Translations under genes and position numbers: made by a program
NCBI RefSeq assembly: GCF_036182465.1
Contig: NZ_CP108081.1
Location: forward strand, 10,044,001-10,108,000
DNA length: 64,000 nt
DNA from: Streptomyces sp. NBC_00258
GTDB lineage: Bacteria; Actinomycetota; Actinomycetes; Streptomycetales; Streptomycetaceae
Direction: 5' to 3'
Shown here: piece by piece, positions 8,644 to 18,700 of the stretch
How the letters are laid out: each line of letters begins with the position of its first letter
Position numbering within the stretch: the stretch's first letter is position 1
The notes under the pieces: generated by a model
Told to the model about the DNA's origin: nothing
Database searches by the model: none
The model's input: the letters and a program-made list of their open reading frames with translations, nothing else

Positions 8644-8944
8644 ACCCGGCCCACCGGCACCGAGAGGTTCGCGCGGCGCCGTTGGGCGGCGTCTAAGGGG
8701 GGTTAGGGGTAGGCGGCCCCTACCCCTGCCCCCGTAGCGTGTGGAGCGTTCGGACTGCCCCTCGATATGCCATGACATATTTTGCGATCCGAAAACGAAA
8801 CCGCAGATTCCGCCGAGGTCCTCCGCCGATATCTGCGGGTTCAGTCTGTCGTGCCCCCACGGCTTATTGAGGCCGGGTTCAGGAAGTGTCCGACAGGTGT
8901 TTATCAACCGACCCCTGACCGACCCTGCTTTACGAGGTGATGGT
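8644..8944. other. vinC-vinP2 intergenic region with long AT-rich leader
   Basis: 301 bp without a supported gene. The first part holds the boxed promoter (8694-8740). The remaining ~200 nt form an unusually AT-rich leader containing ATATG/CATAT (8765-8769 and 8776-8780) and an 8-bp inverted repeat CCGCAGAT/ATCTGCGG (8801-8808 and 8831-8838). The vinP2 frame is open back to 8741, but that extension resembles nothing in PKS N-termini and I do not annotate it as coding. Confidence 0.6.
8694..8740 (+). promoter_or_regulatory. Predicted vinP2 promoter with TAGGGG boxes
   Basis: A box variant TAAGGGG ends at 8700 and TTAGGGG ends at 8709. They lie 34 and 25 nt before TAGCGT (8735-8740), the proposed -10. 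A perfect 8-bp inverted repeat GGGGTAGG (8706-8713) / CCTACCCC (8719-8726) overlaps the second box, so a dimeric regulator could bind here. Transcription would start near 8747. Confidence 0.6.
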
Positions 8945-11900
8945 GTGGAGAACGAAAAGAAGCTTCTCGATTACCTCAAGCGGGCTACCACGGACCTACG
9001 GGAAGTGCGGCGCCGCCTGCGCGAATTGGAGGAGCGGGACCAGGAGCCCATTGCCATCGTCGGCATCGGCTGCCGCTACCCCCGTGGGATCCGGACGCCG
9101 GAGCAGCTGTGGACCCTCGTCGCGAACGGCGAGGAGGCCCTGACCCCCTTCCCCGAGGACCGAGGCTGGGACGTCGACAGCCTCTACCACCCAGACTCCG
9201 AGCACCTCGGCACGAGTTACACCAAGGTGGGCGCCTTCCTGCACGACGCGGCGGAGTTCGACCCGGGGTTCTTCGGGATCTCGCCGCGTGAGGCTTTGGC
9301 GATGGACCCGCAGCAGCGGTTGCTGTTGGAGACGTCGTGGGAGGCGATCGAGCGGGCGGGCATCGACCCGACCACCCTGCGCGGCACCCAGACCGGCGTC
9401 TTCACCGGCCTCATGTACTTCGACTACGGCTCACGGGTGCAGTCCGCCCCGGACGACATCGAGGGCTACCTCGGCAACGGCAGCGCGGGCAGCATTGCCT
9501 CGGGCCGTGTCTCTTACACGTTCGGTTTCGAGGGCCCGGCCGTCACGGTCGACACGGCCTGCTCCTCTTCCTTGGTGGCCATTCATCTCGCCGCGCAGTC
9601 GCTGCGCAAGGGCGAGTCCACGCTCGCGCTGGCCGGCGGCGCGTCGGTCATGTCGACCCCGGACGTCTTCGTCGACTTCAGCCGCCAGCGCGGCCTGTCC
9701 GCCGACGGCCGTTGCAAGGCGTTCTCCGCCGATGCGGATGGCACGGGCTGGGGCGAGGGTGCGGGGGTGCTGCTCTTGGAGCGGTTGTCGGACGCGCGGC
9801 GCAACGGTCATCAGGTGCTGGGGGTCGTGCGGGGTTCCGCCGTCAACCAGGACGGTGCGAGCAGCGGTCTGACGGCGCCGAACGGTCCGTCGCAGCAGCG
9901 GGTGATCCGTCAGGCGCTGGCGAGCGCGGGTCTGACGGCGGCCGAGGTGGACGCGGTCGAGGGTCATGGTACGGGTACGACGCTGGGTGACCCGATCGAG
10001 GCGCAGGCGCTGCTGTCGACGTATGGCCAGGAGCGGGACGGGGACCGGCCGTTGTGGCTGGGGTCGGTCAAGTCGAACGTGGGTCATACGCAGGCGGCTG
10101 CGGGTGTGGCGGGTGTGATCAAGATGGTGATGGCGATGCGGGCGGGTGTGCTGCCCAAGACGCTGCATGCTGACGAGCCTTCGCCGCATGTGGACTGGTC
10201 TGCGGGTGCGGTGGAGTTGTTGAGTGAGGCGCGGGAGTGGCCGGAGGTGGGTCACCCGCGTCGGGCGGGTGTGTCGTCGTTTGGGATCAGTGGGACGAAT
10301 GCGCATGTGATCGTCGAGCAGGCGCCGGTGGACGAATCTGCGGCGGACGGCGTTGTCGAGTCTGCTGGTGTGCCTGGTGTCGAGTCGGGTGTGGCTGGGT
10401 TGCCGGTGCCGTGGGTGGTGTCGGGTAAGTCGGCGGTGGCTTTGGCGGGTCAGGGGGAGCGGCTGGCGGCGGCGGTCTCCGGTGTTGATCGGTCGGTTGC
10501 TGGTGTGGGTTGGTCGTTGGTGAGTGGTCGTTCGGTGTTCGGGCATCGGGCGGTTGTGGTGGGTCAGGATCTGGATGGGTTGTTGGCTGGGGTGCGTGGG
10601 CTGGCGGCCGGTCGGTCGGCTGACGGTGACACTGTGTCTGGGCTGGTGTCCGGTGTGGCGGACGTGTCGGGTCGTCGGGTGTTCGTGTTTCCGGGGCAGG
10701 GGTCGCAGTGGGTGGGGATGGCGGAGGCTCTTCTTGAGTCGTCGCCGGTGTTCGGGTCGCGGTTGGGGGAGTGTGCGGCGGCGTTGGAGCCGTTCGTGGA
10801 CTGGTCTCTGCTGGATGTGGTGCGGGGTGTTGAGGGTGCCGCGTCTTTGGAGCGTGTCGATGTGGTGCAGCCGGTGTTGTGGGCGGTGATGGTTTCCCTG
10901 GCTGCGGTGTGGCGTTCGGTGGGAATCGAGCCGGACGCCGTCGTGGGTCATTCGCAGGGTGAGATTGCGGCTGCGGTGGTGGGTGGCTGGCTGTCGTTGT
11001 CGGATGGTGCGCGGGTGGTGGCGTTGCGGTCGAAGGCGATCGGTGAAGTCCTGGCGGGCGGTGGTGGGATGCTCGCGGTCCAGGCCCCGGCCGACGAGGT
11101 GGAGACGTGGCTGGAGGACGTCGAAGGTGTCGGTATTGCCGCAGTGAACGGGCCCCGGTCGGTGGTGCTTTCGGGTACTCGTGAGGGTCTGGAAGCGTGT
11201 GTGGAGGTGTGGTCGGCGCGGGGTGTGTGGGTGAAGTGGGTGCCGGTGGACTATGCGTCGCATTCGGAGCAGGTGGAGGAGGTCCGCGGCCGGATTCTGG
11301 CGGATCTGGCACCGCTCAGCCCGTTGTCTGGTGGGGTGCCGATGTTGTCGACGATGACCGGTGAGTGGGTCGGGGACGAGGGCGGCGGTTTGGGTGCCGG
11401 CTATTGGGTGGAGAACCTGCGCCGGCCGGTGCGGTTCGCGGATGCTACCCGTCGTTTGACGGCGGAGGGTTTCGGTGCGTTCGTGGAGGTGAGTGCGCAC
11501 CCGGTGCTGGTGATGGGCATTGAGGAGACGATTGACGCGGCCCGCACGGATGGTGGTCCGGAGGATGCTGCTCCGGTGGTCGCGGTGGGGACGTTGCGTC
11601 GTGGTGAGGGTGGCTGGGATCAGTTCCTGCGTTCACTGGCGGGTCTGTTCGTCCGCGGTGCTGCCGAGCCGGACTGGAAGGTCCTCCTGGGTGGTCCCCA
11701 TCCTCGGGTGGAGTTGCCGACTTATGCCTTCCAGCGGGAGCGGTTGTGGCTGGATGCGACGGCGGTGTCGGGGGATGTGGCGGGCCTGGGCCAAGTCAGG
11801 GTCGAGCATGAACTGTTGGGCGCCGGTGTGGGTATCGCCGGAGCTGGTGGGGTGTTGTTCACGGGCCGGGTGGGTGTGTCGACGCATCCGTGGCTGGCTG

Positions 11901-14900
11901 ATCATGCGGTGTCGGGTGTGGTGTTGTTGCCGGGTGCAGGGTTCGTCGAGTTGGTGGTGCGGGCCGGTGACGAGGTGGGTTGTGGCCGGGTTGAGGAGTT
12001 GATGCTGGCGGCTCCGCTGGTGGTGCCGGCGCGCGGTTCGGTGCAGGTGCAGGTGGTGGTGGGTGCTGTCGAGGACGGCGGACGCCGCACGGTGGGCGTC
12101 TACTCGGGCTCGGGTGATGGGGTGGAGGGGGAGTGGGTGTGCCACGCCACCGGCTCCCTGACCCCCGACACCGCCCCGCAGTCGGGTGGCGGGTCTGTCC
12201 TGTCGGCGGCATGGCCTCCGCCGGGTGCCGAGCGGATCGATCTGGTGGGCGTGTATGAGGACTTGGCGGTGGAGGGTTATGAGTACGGTCCGGTCTTCCA
12301 GGGGTTGAACGGGGTCTGGCGCAACGGTGAGGAGGTGTTCGCCGAGGTTGCTCTCCCGGAGGGCACGGTGGTGGACGGTTTCGGGCTGCACCCGGCGCTG
12401 TTGGACGCGGCGCTCCAGGCGGCAAGCTTCGGCTCCTTCATTCCCGAGCCGGACACCGGTGAGGGCGGGGGCGTGCGTCTGCCGTTTGCCTGGTCGGGTG
12501 TGTCGTTGTACGCGTCGGGTGCGTCGTCGTTGCGGGTCCGGCTGTGGCCGGTGGGCGAGGACGGTTTCGGCGTGGAGCTGGCCGACGCGGCAGGACTGCC
12601 GGTGGCCCGGGTCGACTCACTCGTCACCCGTGAGATCAGTGCCGAGCAGCTCAACACGGCTGCGGGCGGACGCGACGTGACCGATGGCGCGTTGTGGCGG
12701 TTGTCCTGGACTCCCGTCGCCTCGGCGCCCTTCGGGGGGCCGCGACCGGAGTGGGTGGTCCTCGGCGAGGGCAGCACCTTGGCCGGGGCCGCCGACACCA
12801 TGGCGGATCTGGCAGAGATCAAGGTGCTGGCGAACGCCGGTGGTGAGGTCCCGGAGTGGGTGCTGGTGGACGTGGACGCCTGGGCGGCCGCGTCCTCGAC
12901 GGAGTCCGGTTCCGATGTTCCGGACGTGGTGCGAAGCGTCACCGGACGGGCGCTCGCGCTCGCGCAGGAGTGGCTGTCCGACGACCGGTGGGCCGCGTCC
13001 CGCCTGGTGTGGGTGACGCGCGGCGCTGTCGGCGTACATGCCCACGAGCCGGTACCGGGGCTGGCCCTCTCGGGAGTGTGGGGTCTGGTGCGCGCGGCCC
13101 AGTCGGAGCATCCCGACCGGTTCGCGCTCCTCGACCTCGACCCGGCCACCGACCTTGTGGGCCCCGGCGGTTCGGCGGATGCTCCGCACACACCGGTGGA
13201 CGGGATCCTCGCGGTGCTGGCCTCCGGTGAGCCCCAACTCGCCGTACGTGAGGGCGAGTTGCTCGCCGCCCGCCTCGCTCCTGCCCGGAGCGGTGACGCA
13301 CTGACGGCTCCCGCCGGCGACGCTCCCTGGCGCCTCGCCAAGGACCCCGGCGGCAACCTCGACGCGCTCACCGTCGTTCCGGCCCCTGACGCGGCGGAGG
13401 CGCTCGGAGAGGGAGAGGTGCGGATAGCCGTTCACGCGGCCGGAGTGAACTTCCGCGATGTCCTGATGGCACTCGGCATGGTCTCGGCCCGCGGAACCCA
13501 ACTCGGCGGCGAGGCCGCGGGCGTCGTGACGCACATCGGCCCCGGGGTGACCGGCGTGGCCGTGGGCGACCGCGTCATGGGCGTCTTCGACGGCCCCTTC
13601 GGCCCGGTCGCAGTCGCGGACCGGCGCATGGTGGCGCGTATCCCCGACGCCTGGACGTACGCAGAGGCCGCGACCGTCCCGCTGGTGTACCTCACCGCGT
13701 ACTACGGTTTGGTCGACCTGGCCTCGGTCAAGCCCGGCGACCGTGTCCTGGTGCATGCCGCCACCGGCGGTGTCGGCATGGCCGCGGTCCAGCTCGCCCG
13801 GCACCTCGGCGCCGAGGTGTACGGCACGGCAAGCCCGGGCAAGTGGGCCACGCTCCGCGCGATGGGATTCGACGAGCGGCACATGGCGTCCAGCAGGTCG
13901 CTGGACTTCGCGGACCACTTCCTGAGCGGCGGGGGCGTCGATGTCGTCCTCAACTCCCTGGCGCACGAATACGTCGATGCCTCACTGCGGCTCCTGACAC
14001 GCGGCGGTCACTTCCTGGAGATGGGCAAGACCGACATCCGGGAGGCCGAAGAGGTCGCGGCCGCCCACCCCGGTGTCAAGTACCAGGCGTACGACCTGAC
14101 CGTCTTCACCGGTGTCGGCGATCCCGGGGCCATTCCCGAGCGTATCCAGGAGATCCTCTCCGAACTGCTCGCCCTCTTCGACAAGGGAGTGCTCCAGCCG
14201 CTGCCGGTCACCACCTGGGACGTCCGCCGGGCGTCCGCCGCGCTGCGCCACATGTCGCAGGCCCGGCACACCGGCAAGATCGCCCTGACCGTTCCGCAGC
14301 GGCTGAATCCGGGCGGCACCGCCCTCGTCACCGGCGGCACCGGCGTCCTGGGCAGCCTCCTGGCCCGCCACCTGGTCACCGAACACGGCGTACGCAATCT
14401 GCTGTTGGTCAGTCGACGGGGCGAGGACGCACCGGGCGCCGAGGCACAGCGGGAGGAACTCGCCGCGCTGGGGGCCGACGTACGCATCGTCGCCTGCGAC
14501 ACCTCCGACCGGGCGGCACTGGAGGCGCTGCTCGCGACCGTTCCCGCGGAAGCCCCGCTGACCGGTGTCTTCCACACGGCAGGTGTGCTGGACGACGGTG
14601 TGGTCGAGGCCATGACGCCCGAGCGGGTCGACGCCGTCATGCGGCCCAAGGTGGACGCCGCGTGGAATTTGCACGAGCTGACCCGGGATCTCGACCTCGC
14701 GGCCTTTGTGCTGTACTCCTCGGCCGCCGGTGTGTCCGGCGACGCGGGCCAGGCCAACTACGCGGCCGCGAACGTCTTCCTCGACGCCCTGGCGCAGCGG
14801 CGGAGGGCCGCGGGTCTGCCCGGACAGTCGCTCGCCTGGGGACTTTGGGAGGACCGGAGCGAGATGACCGGCCACCTGGGCGACGCGGACCTCGCACGGC

Positions 14901-15655
14901 TGGCCGATGCCGGCGTCCGGGGCTTCGCCGCCGCCGAGGGCCTGGCCCTCCTCGATCACGCACACGGCTTCGACGAGGCCCTGCTGATCCCGATGCGCCT
15001 GGACACGGCAGCACTCGCCGCGGACGCGTCGCCCGTACCGCACCTGTTCCGCGGGATCGCGCGCACGCCCGTCGCCCGCCGGGTCGCCTCCGACGACACG
15101 GTCAGCCAAGGCACGGACCTGGAGACACGGCTCGCGAGCCTCTCGCCGGCCGAACGCAACGAGACCGTCCTGGAACTCGTACGCGAACGGGTCGCAGCCG
15201 TCCTCGGACACGCCGGCCCCGACGCCGTCGAACCGGCCCGGGCCTTCAAGGAGATCGGCTTCGACTCGCTCACCGCCGTCGAACTGCGCAACAGGCTCAA
15301 CACCGCGACCGGGCTGCGGTTGCCCGCCACCCTGGTCTTCGACTACCCGACACCCACGGCGCTCGCCCAGTACCTGCTGACGGAACTCGCACCGGGCCTG
15401 CCCACCGAGGAACCGCTCGGCAGCCGACTGTTGGAGCAACTCGCCCACATCGAAACGGTGATGGGGGAGTCCGCCACCACGGCCGACCTGGACGCCGACC
15501 TCCACTCGGCCGTCACCGCACGCCTCAACGGCATTCTGACCGCTTGGAACAGCGCCCAGCGCGCACCGGATCACGGCGCGGCCGCGGTGGAACTGGACTC
15601 CGCCAGCGACGACGAGATCTTCGACTTCATCGACAGCACCTTCGGGAAGTCCTGA
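8945..15655 (+). CDS. vinP2: Type I PKS, module 4 (KS-AT-DH-ER-KR-ACP)
   Basis: 2236 residues, one module. The N-terminal docking coil (NEKKLLDYLKRATTDLREV) is followed by KS (about 9044-10325, active Cys206 in DTACSSS), AT (10675-11740), DH (11805-12640, motif HAVSGVVLLP), a structural KR half, ER (13350-14290, NADPH loop HAATGGVGMAA), KR (14315-14860, LDD motif, B-type; Tyr in QANYAAAN) and ACP (15160-15390, phosphopantetheine Ser2108). The AT has GHSQGE (Ser670) with YASH, the methylmalonyl-CoA signature. It should therefore add a methyl-branched, fully reduced unit (C9-C10, reducing C11). The ER has ALGMV where many ERs have GMY, a position linked to methyl stereochemistry. GTG 8945 is preceded by GAGGTG; the longer upstream frame is not PKS-like. 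Confidence 0.95.
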   Translation: MENEKKLLDYLKRATTDLREVRRRLRELEERDQEPIAIVGIGCRYPRGIRTPEQLWTLVANGEEALTPFPEDRGWDVDSLYHPDSEHLGTSYTKVGAFLHDAAEFDPGFFGISPREALAMDPQQRLLLETSWEAIERAGIDPTTLRGTQTGVFTGLMYFDYGSRVQSAPDDIEGYLGNGSAGSIASGRVSYTFGFEGPAVTVDTACSSSLVAIHLAAQSLRKGESTLALAGGASVMSTPDVFVDFSRQRGLSADGRCKAFSADADGTGWGEGAGVLLLERLSDARRNGHQVLGVVRGSAVNQDGASSGLTAPNGPSQQRVIRQALASAGLTAAEVDAVEGHGTGTTLGDPIEAQALLSTYGQERDGDRPLWLGSVKSNVGHTQAAAGVAGVIKMVMAMRAGVLPKTLHADEPSPHVDWSAGAVELLSEAREWPEVGHPRRAGVSSFGISGTNAHVIVEQAPVDESAADGVVESAGVPGVESGVAGLPVPWVVSGKSAVALAGQGERLAAAVSGVDRSVAGVGWSLVSGRSVFGHRAVVVGQDLDGLLAGVRGLAAGRSADGDTVSGLVSGVADVSGRRVFVFPGQGSQWVGMAEALLESSPVFGSRLGECAAALEPFVDWSLLDVVRGVEGAASLERVDVVQPVLWAVMVSLAAVWRSVGIEPDAVVGHSQGEIAAAVVGGWLSLSDGARVVALRSKAIGEVLAGGGGMLAVQAPADEVETWLEDVEGVGIAAVNGPRSVVLSGTREGLEACVEVWSARGVWVKWVPVDYASHSEQVEEVRGRILADLAPLSPLSGGVPMLSTMTGEWVGDEGGGLGAGYWVENLRRPVRFADATRRLTAEGFGAFVEVSAHPVLVMGIEETIDAARTDGGPEDAAPVVAVGTLRRGEGGWDQFLRSLAGLFVRGAAEPDWKVLLGGPHPRVELPTYAFQRERLWLDATAVSGDVAGLGQVRVEHELLGAGVGIAGAGGVLFTGRVGVSTHPWLADHAVSGVVLLPGAGFVELVVRAGDEVGCGRVEELMLAAPLVVPARGSVQVQVVVGAVEDGGRRTVGVYSGSGDGVEGEWVCHATGSLTPDTAPQSGGGSVLSAAWPPPGAERIDLVGVYEDLAVEGYEYGPVFQGLNGVWRNGEEVFAEVALPEGTVVDGFGLHPALLDAALQAASFGSFIPEPDTGEGGGVRLPFAWSGVSLYASGASSLRVRLWPVGEDGFGVELADAAGLPVARVDSLVTREISAEQLNTAAGGRDVTDGALWRLSWTPVASAPFGGPRPEWVVLGEGSTLAGAADTMADLAEIKVLANAGGEVPEWVLVDVDAWAAASSTESGSDVPDVVRSVTGRALALAQEWLSDDRWAASRLVWVTRGAVGVHAHEPVPGLALSGVWGLVRAAQSEHPDRFALLDLDPATDLVGPGGSADAPHTPVDGILAVLASGEPQLAVREGELLAARLAPARSGDALTAPAGDAPWRLAKDPGGNLDALTVVPAPDAAEALGEGEVRIAVHAAGVNFRDVLMALGMVSARGTQLGGEAAGVVTHIGPGVTGVAVGDRVMGVFDGPFGPVAVADRRMVARIPDAWTYAEAATVPLVYLTAYYGLVDLASVKPGDRVLVHAATGGVGMAAVQLARHLGAEVYGTASPGKWATLRAMGFDERHMASSRSLDFADHFLSGGGVDVVLNSLAHEYVDASLRLLTRGGHFLEMGKTDIREAEEVAAAHPGVKYQAYDLTVFTGVGDPGAIPERIQEILSELLALFDKGVLQPLPVTTWDVRRASAALRHMSQARHTGKIALTVPQRLNPGGTALVTGGTGVLGSLLARHLVTEHGVRNLLLVSRRGEDAPGAEAQREELAALGADVRIVACDTSDRAALEALLATVPAEAPLTGVFHTAGVLDDGVVEAMTPERVDAVMRPKVDAAWNLHELTRDLDLAAFVLYSSAAGVSGDAGQANYAAANVFLDALAQRRRAAGLPGQSLAWGLWEDRSEMTGHLGDADLARLADAGVRGFAAAEGLALLDHAHGFDEALLIPMRLDTAALAADASPVPHLFRGIARTPVARRVASDDTVSQGTDLETRLASLSPAERNETVLELVRERVAAVLGHAGPDAVEPARAFKEIGFDSLTAVELRNRLNTATGLRLPATLVFDYPTPTALAQYLLTELAPGLPTEEPLGSRLLEQLAHIETVMGESATTADLDADLHSAVTARLNGILTAWNSAQRAPDHGAAAVELDSASDDEIFDFIDSTFGKS
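10401..11735. repeat. Methylmalonyl-AT copy block, copy 1 (module 4)
   Basis: Nearly identical, without any gap, to 22296-23630 (constant offset 11,895) in vinP3. It covers the end of the KS-AT linker and the whole AT. Both copies are rich in GTG, GGT and TTG codons, unlike the GCC/CTC-rich DNA beside them. Confidence 0.85.
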
Positions 15656-15739
15656 TCCCTCCCGCTCCCCGCCGACCCACCGACGCTCCCGCGTTCTCGC
15701 ATCTCTGGACGCTCGCATACCTGGACGGGTGAACTACTC

Positions 15740-18700
15740 ATGGCCAACGAAGCCAAGCTCCGCGAATACCTGAAGCGCGTCACCACCGATCTGCACGAGA
15801 CCACCGAGCGCCTGCGCGAGGTCGAGGGCAGGGCGAACGAACCGATCGCGATCGTGGGTATGAGCTGCCGCTTCCCCGGCGGTGTCGAAACCCCCGACCA
15901 GCTGTGGGAGTTGTTCCGCTCGGGCCGTGACGCGATAGGCGGGTTCCCCGAGGGGCGCGGCTGGGACATCGAGGGCCTTTACCACCCTGACCCCGACCAC
16001 GCGGGTACCAGCTATACGCGTGAGGGCGGTTTCATCGACGGCGCCGAGCGGTTCGACGCCGGACTGTTCGGGATTTCGCCGCGCGAGGCGGTCGCCATGG
16101 ATCCGCAGCAGCGGCTCCTGCTGGAGGCGTCCTGGGAGGCCCTGGAAGGGAGCGGACTCGACCCGCTCCGGCTCAAGGGCAGCAGGACAGGTGTCTTCGT
16201 CGGCGTGATGTCCTCCGACTACGGCATCCAGAAGGGTGCCGCGGTCGACGGGGCCGAGGGCCACCTCAGCACCGGCACCCACTCCAGCATCGTGTCCGGG
16301 CGCATCTCCTACGTACTCGGTCTGGAGGGCCCCGCGGTTTCGATCGACACCGCCTGCTCCTCCTCCCTGGTCGCGCTCCACTCCGCCGCCCACGCCCTCC
16401 GCCAGCAGGAATGCACCCTCGCCCTGGCCGGCGGCGTCACCGTCATGGCGACCCCCGAACGCTTCGTCGAATTCAGCCGCCAGCGCGCTCTCTCCCCGGA
16501 CGGACGCTGCAAGGCGTTCTCGGCAGACGCGAACGGAACCGGTTGGTCCGAGGGTGTGGGTGTCCTCGTCCTTGAGCGGTTGTCGGACGCGCGGCGTAAT
16601 GGTCACGAGGTGTTGGCCGTCATTCGTGGTTCGGCGTTGAACCAGGATGGTGCGAGTAATGGTCTGACGGCTCCGAATGGTCCGTCGCAGCAGCGGGTGA
16701 TTCGTCAGGCGTTGGCGAATGCGGGTCTGACGGCGGCCGAGGTGGATGCGGTCGAGGCGCATGGTACGGGTACGACGCTGGGTGACCCGATCGAGGCGCA
16801 GGCGCTGCTCGCCACCTACGGCCAGGGGCGGGACGAGGGCCAGCCGCTGTGGCTCGGCTCGTCCAAGTCGAACCTCGGTCATACGCAGGCGGCCGCGGGT
16901 GTGGCCGGTGTGATCAAGATGGTGTTGGCCTTGCGGGCGGGCCTTCTGCCCAAGACGCTGCACGTCGGTGAGCCTTCGCCGCACGTGGACTGGTCCGCCG
17001 GGGCGATCGAACTGCTCGGCGAGGCGCGGGAGTGGCCGCAGAACGGTCGGCCGCGCCGGGCCGGCGTCTCCTCCTTCGGATTCAGCGGAACCAACGCCCA
17101 CGTGATCCTTGAGGAGGCCCCCGCTCCGGAGCCCGAGGCGTCCGAGCCGGAGACGGCGGACGCACCGGTGGGCGTGCTGGTGCCGTGGGTGGTGTCGGGC
17201 AGGTCTGTGGAGGCGTTGCGGGCGCAGGCGGGTGTGTTGTTGGCGCAGCAGCGGGGCGCGGATGCGTCGATCGCCGATGTGGCCTTCTCGTTGGGTGTGT
17301 CGCGGGCGGGGTTGGAGCATCGGGGTGTGGTGCTGGGTTCCTCGCGCGAGGAACTGCTGCGGTCGCTGGAGGTGTTGGCGGCCGGCGCTGAGGCGCCTGG
17401 GGTGGTGTCGGGTCGTGTGGTGGAGGGTCGGCTGGCTTTCCTGTTTACGGGTCAGGGTGCTCAGCGGGTGGGGATGGGCCGGGAGTTGGCTTCTGCGTTT
17501 CCGGTGTTTGCGGAGTCGTTGGGGCGGACGTGTGACCTGTTGGACGTCGGCCTGGAGGGTCTGGAGCGTCCGTTGCGGGAGGTGTTGTTCGCGGAGCCGG
17601 ACAGTGCTGCCGCAGCTTTGTTGACGCGGACGGTGTATGCGCAGGCGGCGTTGTTTGCGGTTGAGGTGGCGTTGTTCCGGTTGGTGGAGTCGTTCGGTGT
17701 GCGGCCGGATTTTGTGGCGGGGCATTCGGTGGGGGAGATCGCGGCTGCGCATGTGGCTGGGGTGTTGTCCCTGGAGGATGCGGCGGTGTTGGTGGCGGCT
17801 CGTGGCAGGTTGATGGATGGGTTGCCTGCGGGTGGGGTGATGGTGGCGGTGCAGGCCGCCGAGGCAGAGGTGCGTGAACTGCTGGAGGGGGTGCAGGACG
17901 CGGGTGTTGCTGCGGTGAACGGGCCGCGTGCGGTGGTTCTGTCCGGCAGTGAGGCCGCGGTGCTGCCGGTGGTGGAGGTGTTGCGGGAGCGTGGGGTGAA
18001 GACCAAGCAGCTCCAGGTCAGTCATGCTTTCCATTCGCCGTTGATGGAGCCGATGCTTGATGGTTTTGCTGCGGTGGTGGAGGGGTTGACGTTCCATGCT
18101 CCGGTTGTCGGGGTGGTGTCGAACGTGACCGGTGGTATCGCGTCGGCGCGGGAACTCTGCGCGCCGGAGTACTGGGTTCGGCATGTCCGCGAGGCGGTGC
18201 GCTTCGGTGCCGGCGTCGAGGCTTTGGTTGCTGCGGGTGTGTCGTCGTTCATGGAGCTGGGTCCCGATGGTGTGCTGAGCGGGATGGCTCGTGAGTCGCT
18301 GCCGGAGGACTCGGATGTGGTGTGCGTGCCGGTGATGCGTCGGGACCGGGACGAGGTGCGGGAGTTCCTGACGGGTCTGGCGCGGCTCAATGTCCGTGGC
18401 GTTGCGGTGGGTTGGGAGCCGTTGACGTCGGGCGGACGCCGGGTGGAACTGCCCACGTATGCCTTTCAGCGTGAGCGCTACTGGCTGGAGGTTCCCTCGG
18501 CAGTCGGTGATGTGACGACTGCTGGACTGGCGCCTTCGCAACACCCGTTGCTCGGCGCGATCATGCGGCGGGCCGATGTCGACGGCGTGGTCTTCACGGG
18601 CCGTTGGTCGTTGCGGTCGCACCCGTGGCTGGGCGAACACCGAGTGGGATCGTCGGTGGTGTTCCCGGGGACCGGCTTCGTCGAGTTGCTGGTGCGGGCG

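Noticed and set aside
8741..8944. N-terminal extension of vinP2 by 68 residues
   Set aside because: The residues are not PKS-like, the stretch begins inside the proposed promoter, and GTG 8945 has a good ribosome site and a standard docking helix.
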